Below are positions 7,551-18,767 of a DNA stretch of 64,000 nucleotides, piece by piece. A program made the translations under genes and the position numbers. The notes beneath the pieces were generated by a model that was not told where the DNA came from, made no database searches, and worked only from the letters and a program-made list of their open reading frames with translations. Position 1 is the first letter of the stretch, and the number at the start of each line of letters is the position of its first letter. This DNA is from Paenibacillus polymyxa (GTDB lineage: Bacteria; Bacillota; Bacilli; Paenibacillales; Paenibacillaceae), in contig NZ_CP015423.1 of the NCBI RefSeq assembly GCF_001719045.1, forward strand, positions 558,001-622,000. Reading direction: 5' to 3'.

Positions 7551-9293
7551 TCACATTTGATAATAATTTTGAAGAAGCTGAATGAGTCCGTATGGATTTT
7601 TACGCAAATGCTGTGCACTAAAGTAAATATCGCCTCTGACCTGTTTATAATCTTCGTTCAGTTCAAGCTGCTTAATTAGCTCTTGAGCCGTTTGCCAGCC
7701 CTTTTCAGGGGTGCCGATCTTATACGGAGAATGACCGATATACAGCTTAACATCTGTGTTTTTGACCTCATTGGACCACCATGCGACAAGCTTGTCATAT
7801 CCCGCCGCCGGGAAACCGATACTCCAGTAAATTTGTGGAGCTACATAATCAATCCATTCTTTGTTAATCCAGGTTCTTACATCCGCAAACGTCGTATCAT
7901 ACGCTGTAACGCCTGCCTTCGTGTCTGAACCCGTTAAATCCTGAGATTTGTTACGCCATACTCCAAAAGGGCTAATTCCAAATTGAGCTTTAGACTTGCT
8001 GCCATGAATACTTTTGCCCAAATCGCGGACAAAACTGTTCACATTGTCTCTCCGCCAGTCGCCCTTGTTAGAGATTTTGTTGGCATTATATGCTTTGAAG
8101 GTCGCATCATCATCAAAAGTCCCGCTGTAAGGATAAAAATAATCGTCCAAATGGACGCCGTCAATATCATATCCGTTCACGACCTCCATAATCGCCGCAA
8201 TAACATGCTGACGTGCAGCCGGAATTCCTGGATTGATGTACAATTGGCTACCATTCTTAACAATCCAGTCCGGGTGTTGATTAGCCACATGGTTTGCAGC
8301 CAAACCGCTGGTTGTTCCTGTGGAATTCGCACGGAATGGATTAAACCAAGCATGAAATTCCATCCCTCGCTTATGCGATTCGCTAATCATAAATTTCAAG
8401 GGATCATAGCCTGGATTTTTACCTTGGGTGTTGGTCAAATACTTGCTCCATGGTACGAGACTCGACGGATAGAGCGCATCACCGCTGGCACGAACCTGAA
8501 CAAATACCGCATTGATGCCCATCCCCTGCAAATCATCGAGCATTTTAGTAAACTCCTGCTTTTGCTTCTCGGAGCTGCTTCGGGCAGCGGAAGAAGGCCA
8601 ATCTCCATTAATGGTAGAAATCCATGCTCCACGCATGGAAGTTGAAGCCTTTACCTGAACAACAGTTGCCTGTGAAGAACTTGAACCGTTCTCACTAGTA
8701 GACGTTGACGGTGAAGTGACAACCGCCTGCTCATCATCGATAGCTCCCTGATCTGTACTTACACTGTTCTTATTGCTAGATGCAGACGTATCTGATATGG
8801 AGCCGCTGCTTCCCGCAGAAGTGTCCCCGCCAGTAGAGACACCTTCCTTACCACTGCTTAACGTAATGACTCGCTCTGAAGCTTGCCAATCTACTTTTAA
8901 TCCCAACTCTTCCCCAACAAAACGCAGTGGCACCATGACTCTCCCGCTTGTCATACGGGCAGATGCATCCAGTCGAACTGACTTGCCATTCACTGTAGCG
9001 CTTTGTGCACCGTTCTCCATAGATATATTTTTGTTCTGTGCTGTAATCGTTACCGTACCGGACGATTCCGACCAGTTGACCTGAGCGCCCAATCCCTCAC
9101 TTATCACTCGCAAAGGAACCATCGTAACATTGGCTCCCTGTACAATATACGGTGACGCGTCACTTTGCAGGGACTGTCCGTCCAATATAATTTCAATATC
9201 ACCAGTTGGAGCTGCTTGAACTCCAGGAACGATGGCAGTCTGCACTGCTAAGAGTAGACCTGCAGCCAACGCCACTATTTTCTTTCGATTCAT
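7551..9293 (-). CDS. Secreted GHL10-type glycoside hydrolase-like protein with copper amine oxidase stalk domain
   Basis: 580 residues. A Sec signal peptide (MNRKKIVALAAGLLLAVQTA... ending VQAAP) is followed by a copper-amine-oxidase N-terminal (stalk) domain at about 30-145 with the repeated motifs TMVPLRVISEGLGA and VMVPLRFVGEELGLKV. A Ser/Thr/Gly-rich linker leads into a family-10 glycosylhydrolase-like domain (GHL10/DUF187, YngK-like) from about 215, with RGAWISTINGDWPS, GINAVFVQVRASGDALYPS, GMEFHAWFNPFRAN, DGVHLDDYFYP and FGISPFGVWRN. The family is TIM-barrel and presumed carbohydrate-active; the substrate is unknown. The gene is inserted between yqhO and mntR relative to B. subtilis. 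It ends at the hairpin that overlaps the yqhO ribosome site. Confidence 0.9.
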   Translation of the reverse strand: MNRKKIVALAAGLLLAVQTAIVPGVQAAPTGDIEIILDGQSLQSDASPYIVQGANVTMVPLRVISEGLGAQVNWSESSGTVTITAQNKNISMENGAQSATVNGKSVRLDASARMTSGRVMVPLRFVGEELGLKVDWQASERVITLSSGKEGVSTGGDTSAGSSGSISDTSASSNKNSVSTDQGAIDDEQAVVTSPSTSTSENGSSSSQATVVQVKASTSMRGAWISTINGDWPSSAARSSSEKQKQEFTKMLDDLQGMGINAVFVQVRASGDALYPSSLVPWSKYLTNTQGKNPGYDPLKFMISESHKRGMEFHAWFNPFRANSTGTTSGLAANHVANQHPDWIVKNGSQLYINPGIPAARQHVIAAIMEVVNGYDIDGVHLDDYFYPYSGTFDDDATFKAYNANKISNKGDWRRDNVNSFVRDLGKSIHGSKSKAQFGISPFGVWRNKSQDLTGSDTKAGVTAYDTTFADVRTWINKEWIDYVAPQIYWSIGFPAAGYDKLVAWWSNEVKNTDVKLYIGHSPYKIGTPEKGWQTAQELIKQLELNEDYKQVRGDIYFSAQHLRKNPYGLIQLLQNYYQM

Positions 9294-9398
9294 ATTATTA
9301 CAATCCTCCGCTAACCCTGTTAATTTTAACCCCTATCTTGTCCTGCTATATAATGGATAGACGCTAATAACCGGATATTTGTTGCGGTCGGGACAAAT

Positions 9399-9431
9399 AA
9401 AAAAGCATCGTCCGTAAGGACAGATGCTTTT
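9399..9431 (-). terminator. Terminator overlapping the mntR stop codon
   Basis: AAAAGCATC (9401-9409) pairs with GATGCTTTT (9423-9431), extended inside by GTCC/GGAC. On the minus strand it ends in a T run. The stem begins within the TAA stop codon of mntR (9430-9432), which leaves almost no 3' untranslated sequence. Confidence 0.85.
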
Positions 9432-9855
9432 AGGAATCTCCACTCAATTCCTTGTGTATGTCATGAAGCTGGCGCAAGCGATCTTCATCCCGGCGAAAAT
9501 ATTCGACCAATGTTTCGATACGGGTGATGGAATCCCAGCTCAGATGATGCTCAATACCTTCCACATCTTTATATATCAGGTCCTTGTCAACCCCAATCAT
9601 ATCCAGAAATTGCTCTAATAACTGATGGCGATCAACCAACCGTTTGCCGACCTTTTTCCCTTTCGGTGTCAAAATCAGTCCCCGATACTTCTCATATACA
9701 AGATAATCGTCCTTATCCAACTTCTGAATCATTTTGGTGACAGACGAAGGATGCACCTCTAACCCCTCTGCGATATCCGAGACACGAGCATAGCCCTTCT
9801 CATCAATCAGTTGGTAAATGCGTTCCAAATAATCTTCCATGCTTGGCGTTGGCAC
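9430..9855 (-). CDS. mntR: Manganese-dependent transcriptional regulator MntR
   Basis: DtxR-family repressor of Mn2+ uptake genes, 141 residues. An N-terminal winged helix ([25 protein letters not shown]) is followed by a helical dimerisation domain. All six Mn ligands known from B. subtilis MntR are at the same positions: Asp8, Glu11, His77, Glu99, Glu102, His103. The start is GTG at 9855 with AGAGGGAA upstream, giving the family's PTPSMEDY N-terminus. It is divergent from splB. Together with the Mn2+ riboswitch at 36.9 kb it shows that the strain controls both Mn2+ import and export. Confidence 0.97.
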   Translation of the reverse strand: MPTPSMEDYLERIYQLIDEKGYARVSDIAEGLEVHPSSVTKMIQKLDKDDYLVYEKYRGLILTPKGKKVGKRLVDRHQLLEQFLDMIGVDKDLIYKDVEGIEHHLSWDSITRIETLVEYFRRDEDRLRQLHDIHKELSGDS

Positions 9856-10106
9856 TTGTTTCCCTCTTTTCTGTTATTGAACGGGCGCTTACCGCCTTCA
9901 TTTCCTGCGTTAAACCTACTATGTAATGATACATGTTATCATTGCCCATTGGCAAGTCTCATCCCTTCACTCACAGCTATTGCCACGATTTGTTCAATTT
10001 AAGCCGGGCACACTAATATCGTCGTCCTGTATCGTTTATTTCTGCGGCAAAATGTTAAAGTTGGACACCAGAGCACTGTGGATTTATTTCGAAAGGAGCG
10101 TTAGCC

Positions 10107-11171
10107 ATGTCTACGCTTGAGCGTACTCCTGTCCAAACCAGAGGAACCAAGCCATTTTTGCCTGACCTGGTGTTTTTTGAGCCAGACGCACTGAATTATC
10201 CCAAGGGCCAGCGTATTATGGATTGGGTTAAAGCCAAGGATATTCCGTATCGGATGACTACCTCTCACAACCGAATTACCAATTTACCAGGTGAAACTGA
10301 AGTTGAAAAGTACCGAATGGCAAAAAAAACTTTGGTAGTCGGTATCCGTAAAACGTTGACTTTTGACCAATCCAAGCCCTCTGCCGAATACGCTATCCCC
10401 ATTTCGACTGGCTGCATGGGGCACTGTCACTACTGTTATTTACAAACAACCTTGGGAGCAAAACCGTATATTCGTGTATATGTCAACACTGACGATATCT
10501 TATCAGCAGCTAAAGCTTATATCGAGGAGCGTGCGCCTGAAATTACCCGTTTTGAAGCAGCTTGTACCTCCGATCCGGTTGGTTTGGAGCATATCACCGG
10601 AACGCTTGGAGACTTGATTCGTTTCATGGCAGATGAGGAATTTGGTCGTCTGCGTTTTGTTACTAAATATCATCATGTTGATCCATTGCTGGATATTAAA
10701 CATAATGGTCATACTCGCATCCGCTTTAGCATTAATTCCGATTATGTAATTAAACAGTTTGAACCTGCAACTTCACGCTTCGAGGAACGTATTGAAGCCG
10801 CGGGCAAAATCGCACGAGCCGGTTATCCACTGGGGTTCATCATTGCACCCATCATCTGGTATGACGGCTGGGAAGAAGGCTACGGCGAGTTGCTGCGCAA
10901 ATTGGGAGAAACCTTACCCGAGCATGCTACAAAAGATTTGACGTTCGAATTAATTCAGCATCGCTTCACCAAAACATCCAAAGCTGTCATCGAGAAACGT
11001 TATCCGAAAACCAAGCTGGAGATGGACATAGAGAAACGCAAGAAAAAATGGGGCCGCTGGGGACAAAACAAATATGTTTATCCCGATGAACAGCAAAATG
11101 CACTACGAGAGTTTATCACAGAGCGCATTTTTGAACATTTCCCTTTAAGTCGTATTGAATATTTCACATAA
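10107..11171 (+). CDS. splB: Spore photoproduct lyase
   Basis: Radical SAM enzyme that repairs the thymine dimer (spore photoproduct) in germinating spores. The protein has 354 residues. The [4Fe-4S] motif Cys-x3-Cys-x2-Cys is seen as CMGHCHYC at residues 103-110, and the H-atom donor Cys is at 153 (AACTSDPVG), with the same 50-residue spacing as in the B. subtilis enzyme. C-terminal SPL domain motifs (FELIQHRFT, WGQNKYVY) are present. The ATG at 10107 has a clear AAGGAG site. The gene stands alone, without a splA. Its 3' end overlaps the convergent ccdA stop by 8 bp. A forespore sigma-G promoter is expected but not obvious. Confidence 0.97.
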   Translation: MSTLERTPVQTRGTKPFLPDLVFFEPDALNYPKGQRIMDWVKAKDIPYRMTTSHNRITNLPGETEVEKYRMAKKTLVVGIRKTLTFDQSKPSAEYAIPISTGCMGHCHYCYLQTTLGAKPYIRVYVNTDDILSAAKAYIEERAPEITRFEAACTSDPVGLEHITGTLGDLIRFMADEEFGRLRFVTKYHHVDPLLDIKHNGHTRIRFSINSDYVIKQFEPATSRFEERIEAAGKIARAGYPLGFIIAPIIWYDGWEEGYGELLRKLGETLPEHATKDLTFELIQHRFTKTSKAVIEKRYPKTKLEMDIEKRKKKWGRWGQNKYVYPDEQQNALREFITERIFEHFPLSRIEYFT

Positions 11172-11880
11172 CTAGCATCCAATCTGGGGTAATCCGTTGT
11201 AAAAATAGCGTTACATCAGTCATATGATCCGTTACCAGTAAAATGCCAGTGATAACAAGTAGTATGCCACCTGTTTTGATTAGAATGGAGGTATAGCGAG
11301 AGGATAGTCGAATAGAGCCTGCCAGCAAAGCTAATATAAAAAATGGAATCGCAAAGCCAAGCGCATAGCCTGTAATCAGCTTGAACCAAATGTGATGCTC
11401 TACTGCCGCCAAAGCGATAATAGCTGTTAGCATGGGACCGATACAGGGCGACCAGCCTGCCGCAAATCCAATTCCGATCACAAAGGAACCGGCATACCCG
11501 GCAGGCTTCCATGTCCAGCGAAGCTTATGCTCCCTCATTAGAATCAAAGGACGCACCACACCAAGAGATACCAGACCCATTAGTAAAATAAGTAACCCTG
11601 CTACCACTCTTAGCGTATCCCCATAATTAGCAAACCATTCTCCAAGCAACCCGACACTTGCACCCAGTGAATAGAAAACGACCGAAAAGCCCAATACAAA
11701 AGCAAGTGTATGTCCCATCGTACGATAACGAACCTCTGCCTTGTGCCGTCCTTCAGCCAGTTCGCGCGCAGACATCCCTGTCATATACGATAAATAAGAT
11801 GGATACAGCGGTAAACAACACGGTGAAAAAAAAGAAACCAGTCCGGCTACGATCGCCAACCCGGCGTTGATATTTGTCAT
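11164..11880 (-). CDS. ccdA: Cytochrome c biogenesis protein CcdA
   Basis: DsbD/CcdA-family membrane protein that carries electrons from cytoplasmic thioredoxin to the outside for cytochrome c and spore-cortex thiol reduction. There are about 238 residues and six hydrophobic helices. The two redox-Cys helices are visible: FFSPCCLPLYPSY near the N-terminus and GWSPCIGP in the fourth helix. The start is ATG at 11880: GGGAGG lies 7 nt upstream, whereas a 45-residue extension to 12018 lacks membrane character and a ribosome site. No resA/ccsBA genes are adjacent. It converges with splB and their stop codons overlap. Confidence 0.9.
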   Translation of the reverse strand: MTNINAGLAIVAGLVSFFSPCCLPLYPSYLSYMTGMSARELAEGRHKAEVRYRTMGHTLAFVLGFSVVFYSLGASVGLLGEWFANYGDTLRVVAGLLILLMGLVSLGVVRPLILMREHKLRWTWKPAGYAGSFVIGIGFAAGWSPCIGPMLTAIIALAAVEHHIWFKLITGYALGFAIPFFILALLAGSIRLSSRYTSILIKTGGILLVITGILLVTDHMTDVTLFLQRITPDWMLVM

Positions 11881-11972
11881 CATATTCCCTCCCACCTGTC
11901 TTAAGTGAACACGAACAAACAAGCCCTGCCTACTAAAACATACGTGTAGCGGGAGCAAAATATGATGCAAGC

Positions 11973-12016
11973 CAAAAAGCGCATGCCCAGGAAGAATGAT
12001 TCCCGGACATACGCTC
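11973..12016 (-). terminator. Terminator after metG
   Basis: On the minus strand, AGCGTATGTCC...GGAA pairs with TTCCTGGGCATGCGCT through a long stem with G-U pairs and is followed by T5. It lies 30 nt after the metG stop and 5' of ccdA. Confidence 0.75.
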
Positions 12017-12045
12017 ATTACGTTCTTTTATTTTTACATAGCGTA

Positions 12046-14085
<2,040 letters not shown>

Positions 14086-14149
14086 TCACGTCAGCTCGAT
14101 AAGATCTGCTGACATGATGGTACTCCAATTCATGAATTTGGCACAAATT

Positions 14150-14430
14150 GGGCACAAAAAAGACCCCCGCCCCTATGGGACGAGAGTCACCTCACGCGTT
14201 ACCACCCAATTTTCCTGTATCCTCGCAGACTACAGGCTTCACCGGTCACATCTGACCGCCCATTAACGCTGGAACACGCCTCCCCCTTACGCTTGCCTCC
14301 CAAGCACTAATAACTGTGGCAAAAACGCTCGAAAAAGGTTCCTCCAGGACCATGTTCAGGCTTCGCTCCAGACCGGTTTGCAGCTAACCCCGGCTCTCTG
14401 TACTGGGCGGTTTACCCTACTCATCCCTTC
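14150..14430 (-). promoter_or_regulatory. Methionine T-box leader
   Basis: The metG leader shows T-box hallmarks on the minus strand: a Stem I region with AGAGAG followed by GCCGGGG; a specifier AUG (complement of 14351-14353) in the context GAACAUGGUCC; the T-box proper GGGTGGTAACGCGTG (complement of 14193-14207), whose UGGU would pair with an ACCA tRNA end; and a terminator (14155-14188) ending in T6. Uncharged tRNA-Met should stabilise the antiterminator. The T-box has AA where the usual consensus has AC. The whole 415-nt gap between yidD and metG is occupied by this leader and its promoter region. Confidence 0.92.
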
Positions 14431-14478
14431 GCAGGAAAACAATATTAACCAAAATATAACCAAATCCGCATAGCGCTG

Positions 14479-14769
14479 TCAAGTCAGACCCTTCTTGGAG
14501 TGGGTAGCCAAACGATCTTCGCTAGACCTATCTGTTCCCTTTTTTGCAGGAGGAACCAAATCTACGCCACCCGGATGAAAGGGATGGCACTTGGCTATAC
14601 GCTTAGCAGCAAGCCATGAACCTTTGAGCGCACCATGCACCTCTACCGCCTCCAACGCGTACGCCGAACACGTTGGATAGAACCGGCAGGTAGCCGGCTT
14701 TAACGGTGAAATATAGGAACGATAAAACTTAATCGGAGCCTGTACCACTCTGCGTGTGGTGATTTTCAT
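14479..14769 (-). CDS. yidD: Membrane protein insertion efficiency factor YidD
   Basis: Small protein (96 residues) of the YidD family, which assists YidC-dependent membrane insertion. Family motifs are [25 protein letters not shown] (three conserved Cys in the family), [18 protein letters not shown] and a basic tail. The start is ATG at 14769, which gives the family's usual MKxxxRxxxQAPI N-terminus; an in-frame extension would run through zur. It begins 1 nt after the zur stop codon (TGA-A-ATG), so translation is probably coupled to zur. Confidence 0.93.
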   Translation of the reverse strand: MKITTRRVVQAPIKFYRSYISPLKPATCRFYPTCSAYALEAVEVHGALKGSWLAAKRIAKCHPFHPGGVDLVPPAKKGTDRSSEDRLATHSKKGLT

Positions 14770-14770
14770 T

Positions 14771-15262
14771 TCAGTAGCCCCCGTGGCTGTGAGTGTGACT
14801 GCTCGTCTGTCTGAATCCCCCATCCGAATTACTATCAGTATGCCCATTCTTCTGTTGACAATCTTTGCAATAACCAAAAATTTCAAACTTGTGCTCGACG
14901 ATTTGGAATTGATCCGTTGTATCTGTCATTTGCATTGGGCAAAAAGAAATCGGTAATGTTTTCTGACAGCTCAAGCAAATCATATGGTGATGGTGATGAT
15001 GCTCATTACAGCTCACCTTAAACTTCATTCCATCCTCAAAAGATACCTGTTCCAACACACCCAATTCCTGCATTACACGCAGATTACGATAAACCGTATC
15101 AAAGCTAAGTCCACTGTACTTCTTACCCATATATTCATAAACGTCTTTGGGGGACAGATACCCTTCATTCTCGGAAAATAACGTGGCCAACGTCTTGCGC
15201 TGATCTGTAATACGCAACCCCTGAGCGGACATTGTTGCAATAATCTCATCCTTTGTCAGCAT
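14771..15262 (-). CDS. zur: Zinc uptake regulator Zur (Fur family)
   Basis: Fur-family zinc repressor, about 163 residues. DNA-binding motif [21 protein letters not shown], the sensory His cluster ([13 protein letters not shown]) with its CxxC, and a second structural zinc pair FGYCKDCQ resemble B. subtilis Zur more than PerR or Fur. The start is ATG at 15262; GGGGAGG lies 9 nt upstream and GTG at 15271 overlaps it. The tail is extended beyond the second CxxC by about 25 residues ending in HTHSHGGY, which could add metal-binding His. yidD follows in the same transcript. A minus-strand TATAAT lies near 15330. Confidence 0.92.
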   Translation of the reverse strand: MLTKDEIIATMSAQGLRITDQRKTLATLFSENEGYLSPKDVYEYMGKKYSGLSFDTVYRNLRVMQELGVLEQVSFEDGMKFKVSCNEHHHHHHMICLSCQKTLPISFCPMQMTDTTDQFQIVEHKFEIFGYCKDCQQKNGHTDSNSDGGFRQTSSHTHSHGGY

Positions 15263-15380
15263 GCGTTTCACCCTCCCCTGTCTGTAGTTTCAGGTTTTCT
15301 GATGCAGGCTTAGGCTTGCATCTATTTATTATACCACGATTAAAGTCAATATTATAAGAGATATTCGTATCTATACATAA

Positions 15381-15430
15381 GAAAAAGACGCTCTCCGGCG
15401 CTACGATTAAATTCGCAGCAGGAGAACGCC
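15381..15430 (-). terminator. Terminator after the large stalk-domain gene
   Basis: On the minus strand, GGCGTTCTCC pairs with GGAGAGCGTC (all ten positions, with two G-U) across a 24-nt loop and is followed by TTTTTCTT. It lies about 90 nt after the stop codon at 15516 and insulates zur. Confidence 0.75.
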
Positions 15431-15515
15431 TATATTCTGCAAGTGACATCGACTTTTAAACGGTGAATGACGAGACCCAAGGTCTAAGCCGGTATACAGC
15501 ACCGGTTATTTCATA

Positions 15516-17738
15516 TTAATTTTTAATAGCTGGCAAAGGCATAACTACTACGGAAACCGGCAAGTTACTTCCTGCAGCAGCAGTGAAATACATCTCTACA
15601 CTTTCCTCGATATGCCCTGTGCGATACAGCACACTCATCTCATTTGGAGCCCATACTGCGCCGTTCGTCGGGATACCCACAACCTGATTGTTTACCATCG
15701 CATAGCCGGAATATTCGCCTCCACGCGGGTTGAACGTAATCAGTGAATACGGCGCTACACGATCCAATTTAACTTTATATACAACACCAAAATTACCGGC
15801 ATTGGAAGCAGAAGAGCCGTCCAGACCGTCCGTACCAATCAGGTTCGGATCTACCTTATTATCACCAAGAACGATACGTTGAGCTGTTTTACCAACCTCT
15901 TCGGTATAATTGAGCGTGATATCCGAATTAGCATACGTTCCACGGTTATGAATACCGTCCTTAGGCAGTTTTGCCAGAGTAGGCAACACAGTTAACGGAT
16001 CTACATTTGCATCTAACACAATTACCGTGTATTGAATAGGTTGATCCGTATACAAATCGGATAACAAAGATATGACCTGTTTTTGCTTGATTTTTTGTGC
16101 ATTCAAATCCTCTAAAATAATGCGGCTTTCGCCAGGATTTAGAACTGTGCTAGAACGCTTGCTTCCATCCTGCATGGATTGAAAATATCGTTGAATTGAG
16201 ACTTTACCCGCAGCCGTGGCAAATTCAGATGGTCCAGCAAAACCAGAATTTTCGACATTCATGTTGGCAGGAGTAATATTGTTGTTGGTCGCAATCACGT
16301 ACATTTTCACATCTCGACCCGTTTCATTCACATGATGGACGAGTATGCGCGTGCTGCCTGATCCGGTTTCCTGATACACAATTCCGTCCTGAAATACACG
16401 TTCCGGGCTGTTAGCACGGATCAAAAGACGCGGAGAAGATGTACTAGTCAAAGGAATGGTAGCCATGGTAGGCACCTGACTGCCGTCTACTGTATATTTA
16501 TCACCATATGGTGTGAAGATTTTATTGAAATCATCTTCGTTGTACAGCAATTCATTCGTAATTTTAATTGTTTCACTTTTGGTACCTGTTACGCCGTGCT
16601 TATCAGTCACGGTGAGTGTGATTGTTACATCACCTGGTTGGAAGAAGGCAAGTTTCTTATTCTCCCAATCACGCTTAGTGATAGCATTCTCATCATCTGT
16701 ACTCAGGTCGGTAATGGTGATTTTCTCACCCATTTTGTACTCTTTTTTATCAGTTGTAAACAGAGCCACTGGCGGCTGATTTGGTGGTCTTACTGTAATT
16801 GTAACTGAGTAAGGATCACTCCAGTTCCCAGCAGAGTCAAGAACAGAATAGGTAACTACATATGTACCCGGCTCCTGAAATACGTCCTGCTTACCTTCCC
16901 AACGTTGGTTCACAATCGGAAGACCTGTAGGAGAAGATTCCTTCGTCAAATACGTAACTTGGGTTTCGCCCGCATAGATATCTTTTTGTTGAACCGTGAA
17001 GGAAGCTTTAGGTTTCTGATTCAAATCCATGATAACTTGTTTAGTCGTATTATTCACAGTATAAGGAATATTTAAGGCCTGTGTAATCGAGGTCAATGGC
17101 ACCATAAATACGTTCTTTTGCTGAAAAGCCGGTCCCTTCATTTGTCTGGCTTCACCGTTAACCGTATAAACCTTGCTGTCTGTTTTGAAGCGCATGACAT
17201 TTGTTCCTTGTGTGATTACGGTTTCTTTGGTGGCAGTGTCATAACTAAACTGCAATCCGACACGGCTGACAAGTGAACGGATAGCTACATAGGAAACTCC
17301 GTCCTTCACGGTCATCGGCTGAGTTGCTGTGTACACCTGTCCGTTTTGTTCCATTTTCGCGCTGTTTAAGTACAAAATCAATTGATTAGCACCCATGGAT
17401 GTTGGAGCTCCACCAGGATTGGTGATCGTTCCGTCTCCACCGTATACATCATTGGATACGTTCGATCCGTTGGTTGTATCCGTAGGTAGGCCAGTCAATG
17501 GATCATTGGATACGCCTGTGTTATTAGGTGTCACCGTGTCATTTTGTGTGCTAGTTCCATCTTGATCTCCGATGCTATTCTGAACGCCTGAATCAGCAGC
17601 ATTGGCCTGAGCCTGCTGTGCGCTAACCGAATCGGTGGATTGAACGGTTGTTGATGCTGCTTCTGCTCCTACAGGGGCTACTGCGGCCACCTGAGCTACC
17701 GCAAGGGCAGTGAGCATGGTCCATTTCTTGAAATTCAT
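15516..17738 (-). CDS. Large secreted protein with copper amine oxidase stalk domain and PKD-like repeats
   Basis: 740 residues, predicted secreted: a signal peptide (KKWTMLTALAVAQVAAVAPVG, cleaved near AEA-A) is followed by about 80 residues of low-complexity Ser/Asn/Thr/Asp sequence, then a stalk domain (about 120-245; VSYVAIRSLVSRVGLQF, FMVPLTSITQALNIPY). Two Ig/PKD-like segments follow (about 250-395; PGTYVVTYSVLDSAGNWSD and PGDVTITLTVTDKHGVTG). The C-terminal 345 residues resemble no family I recognise. No catalytic motif or cell-wall anchor is visible. A stand-alone gene between terminators. A role in the cell envelope or in binding polymers is only inferred from the domains. Confidence 0.85.
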   Translation of the reverse strand: MNFKKWTMLTALAVAQVAAVAPVGAEAASTTVQSTDSVSAQQAQANAADSGVQNSIGDQDGTSTQNDTVTPNNTGVSNDPLTGLPTDTTNGSNVSNDVYGGDGTITNPGGAPTSMGANQLILYLNSAKMEQNGQVYTATQPMTVKDGVSYVAIRSLVSRVGLQFSYDTATKETVITQGTNVMRFKTDSKVYTVNGEARQMKGPAFQQKNVFMVPLTSITQALNIPYTVNNTTKQVIMDLNQKPKASFTVQQKDIYAGETQVTYLTKESSPTGLPIVNQRWEGKQDVFQEPGTYVVTYSVLDSAGNWSDPYSVTITVRPPNQPPVALFTTDKKEYKMGEKITITDLSTDDENAITKRDWENKKLAFFQPGDVTITLTVTDKHGVTGTKSETIKITNELLYNEDDFNKIFTPYGDKYTVDGSQVPTMATIPLTSTSSPRLLIRANSPERVFQDGIVYQETGSGSTRILVHHVNETGRDVKMYVIATNNNITPANMNVENSGFAGPSEFATAAGKVSIQRYFQSMQDGSKRSSTVLNPGESRIILEDLNAQKIKQKQVISLLSDLYTDQPIQYTVIVLDANVDPLTVLPTLAKLPKDGIHNRGTYANSDITLNYTEEVGKTAQRIVLGDNKVDPNLIGTDGLDGSSASNAGNFGVVYKVKLDRVAPYSLITFNPRGGEYSGYAMVNNQVVGIPTNGAVWAPNEMSVLYRTGHIEESVEMYFTAAAGSNLPVSVVVMPLPAIKN

Positions 17739-17884
17739 TGTCTGTCTCCTTCTATCACCAAATTATTATCATTCCCGTAAAAAGTCATACTATTAGACGC
17801 GTCAGTTGTTAAAAAGTTTCTGGAAATTTTGCTGATCATGAAAAAAAGGGAACTTTCTCCTGTGACTGCAAAAAATTCAACAAC

Positions 17885-17930
17885 AAAAAACCGCCGCCCA
17901 TCTGACCTGATGTGGCGGCGGCTTCATTAC
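17885..17930 (-). terminator. Terminator after pflA
   Basis: On the minus strand, CCGCCGCC and GGCGGCGG form a GC-rich stem around an ACATCAGGTCAGAT-type loop, followed by T6. It starts 28 nt after the pflA stop. Confidence 0.9.
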
Positions 17931-17957
17931 TAGGAAATAGCTTTTGAGCCATTTACA

Positions 17958-18716
17958 TTATGATGGACGACAGACAGCATTCTTTCCTGCAGTCTCCAGA
18001 CGACCCTCTTCAATGAGTCGGTATGCACGTTGAACTTCTTCATCTGTAGGAGATGGAACTCCCTCCAACGGATACTCCTTACCAAGCATTTCCCATTTGT
18101 AAACACCCATTTGATGGTAAGGTAAAATTTCGAATTTCTCGACTCCGTTCAACGTTCCGATAAACCGTCCCAAATTCAATAAATCTTGCTCGTCATCATG
18201 AATACCCGGTACAAATACGTGTCTAATCCACATTTTGCGCCCTTGCTCAGACAACCAGCGAGCCGTACTTAGCATACGGTCGTTAGACTTGCCTGTAAGC
18301 TTAATATGCTTGTCATTGTCAATATGCTTAATATCCAGTAGCACCAAGTCTGTTACGTCCAGCAGTTCATGGATACGGCCCGCGTCATTAAATCCGTTAC
18401 TGTCCAGTGTCGTGTGCAAATTCCACCGACGTTTTACTTCTTTGAACAGCTCTGCGACAAAATGAGCTTGCAGCGTCGGTTCTCCACCGGATACGGTCAA
18501 TCCGCCTCCGGAAGAACGGTAATAGGCTAAATACGGCTCAATCTCAGCCAATACCTCCTCCAACGTCATCGGATTACCTTCATTCAAGGCCCAAGTGTCC
18601 GGGTTATGGCAATATTGACATTTCAACAAGCATCCTTGCATAAAGAGCACGAAGCGGATGCCGGGACCATCGACGGTCCCGAAGGTTTCCAATGAGTGTA
18701 TGTGACCTTTCAACAT
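17958..18716 (-). CDS. pflA: Pyruvate formate-lyase activating enzyme
   Basis: Radical SAM glycyl-radical activase, 252 residues, that installs the glycyl radical on PflB under anoxic conditions. The cluster motif Cys-x3-Cys-x2-Cys is CLLKCQYC near residue 29, preceded by the activase signature TFGTVDGPGIRFVLF and followed by the SAM-binding GGGLTVSGGEP. It has the short form without the extra ferredoxin-like domain, as in PFL activases. The ATG at 18716 has GAAGGATG upstream. It lies 51 bp downstream of pflB on the same strand, is probably in the same transcript, and ends at a strong terminator. Confidence 0.97.
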   Translation of the reverse strand: MLKGHIHSLETFGTVDGPGIRFVLFMQGCLLKCQYCHNPDTWALNEGNPMTLEEVLAEIEPYLAYYRSSGGGLTVSGGEPTLQAHFVAELFKEVKRRWNLHTTLDSNGFNDAGRIHELLDVTDLVLLDIKHIDNDKHIKLTGKSNDRMLSTARWLSEQGRKMWIRHVFVPGIHDDEQDLLNLGRFIGTLNGVEKFEILPYHQMGVYKWEMLGKEYPLEGVPSPTDEEVQRAYRLIEEGRLETAGKNAVCRPS

Positions 18717-18767
18717 GTTGCATCATCCTTCCCGCATCCGCTATGCGTGCGTCATTGTAATACTTAT

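Noticed and set aside
11881..12018. 45-residue N-terminal extension of CcdA
   Set aside because: It overlaps the metG terminator and lacks a ribosome site; GGGAGG supports the later ATG.
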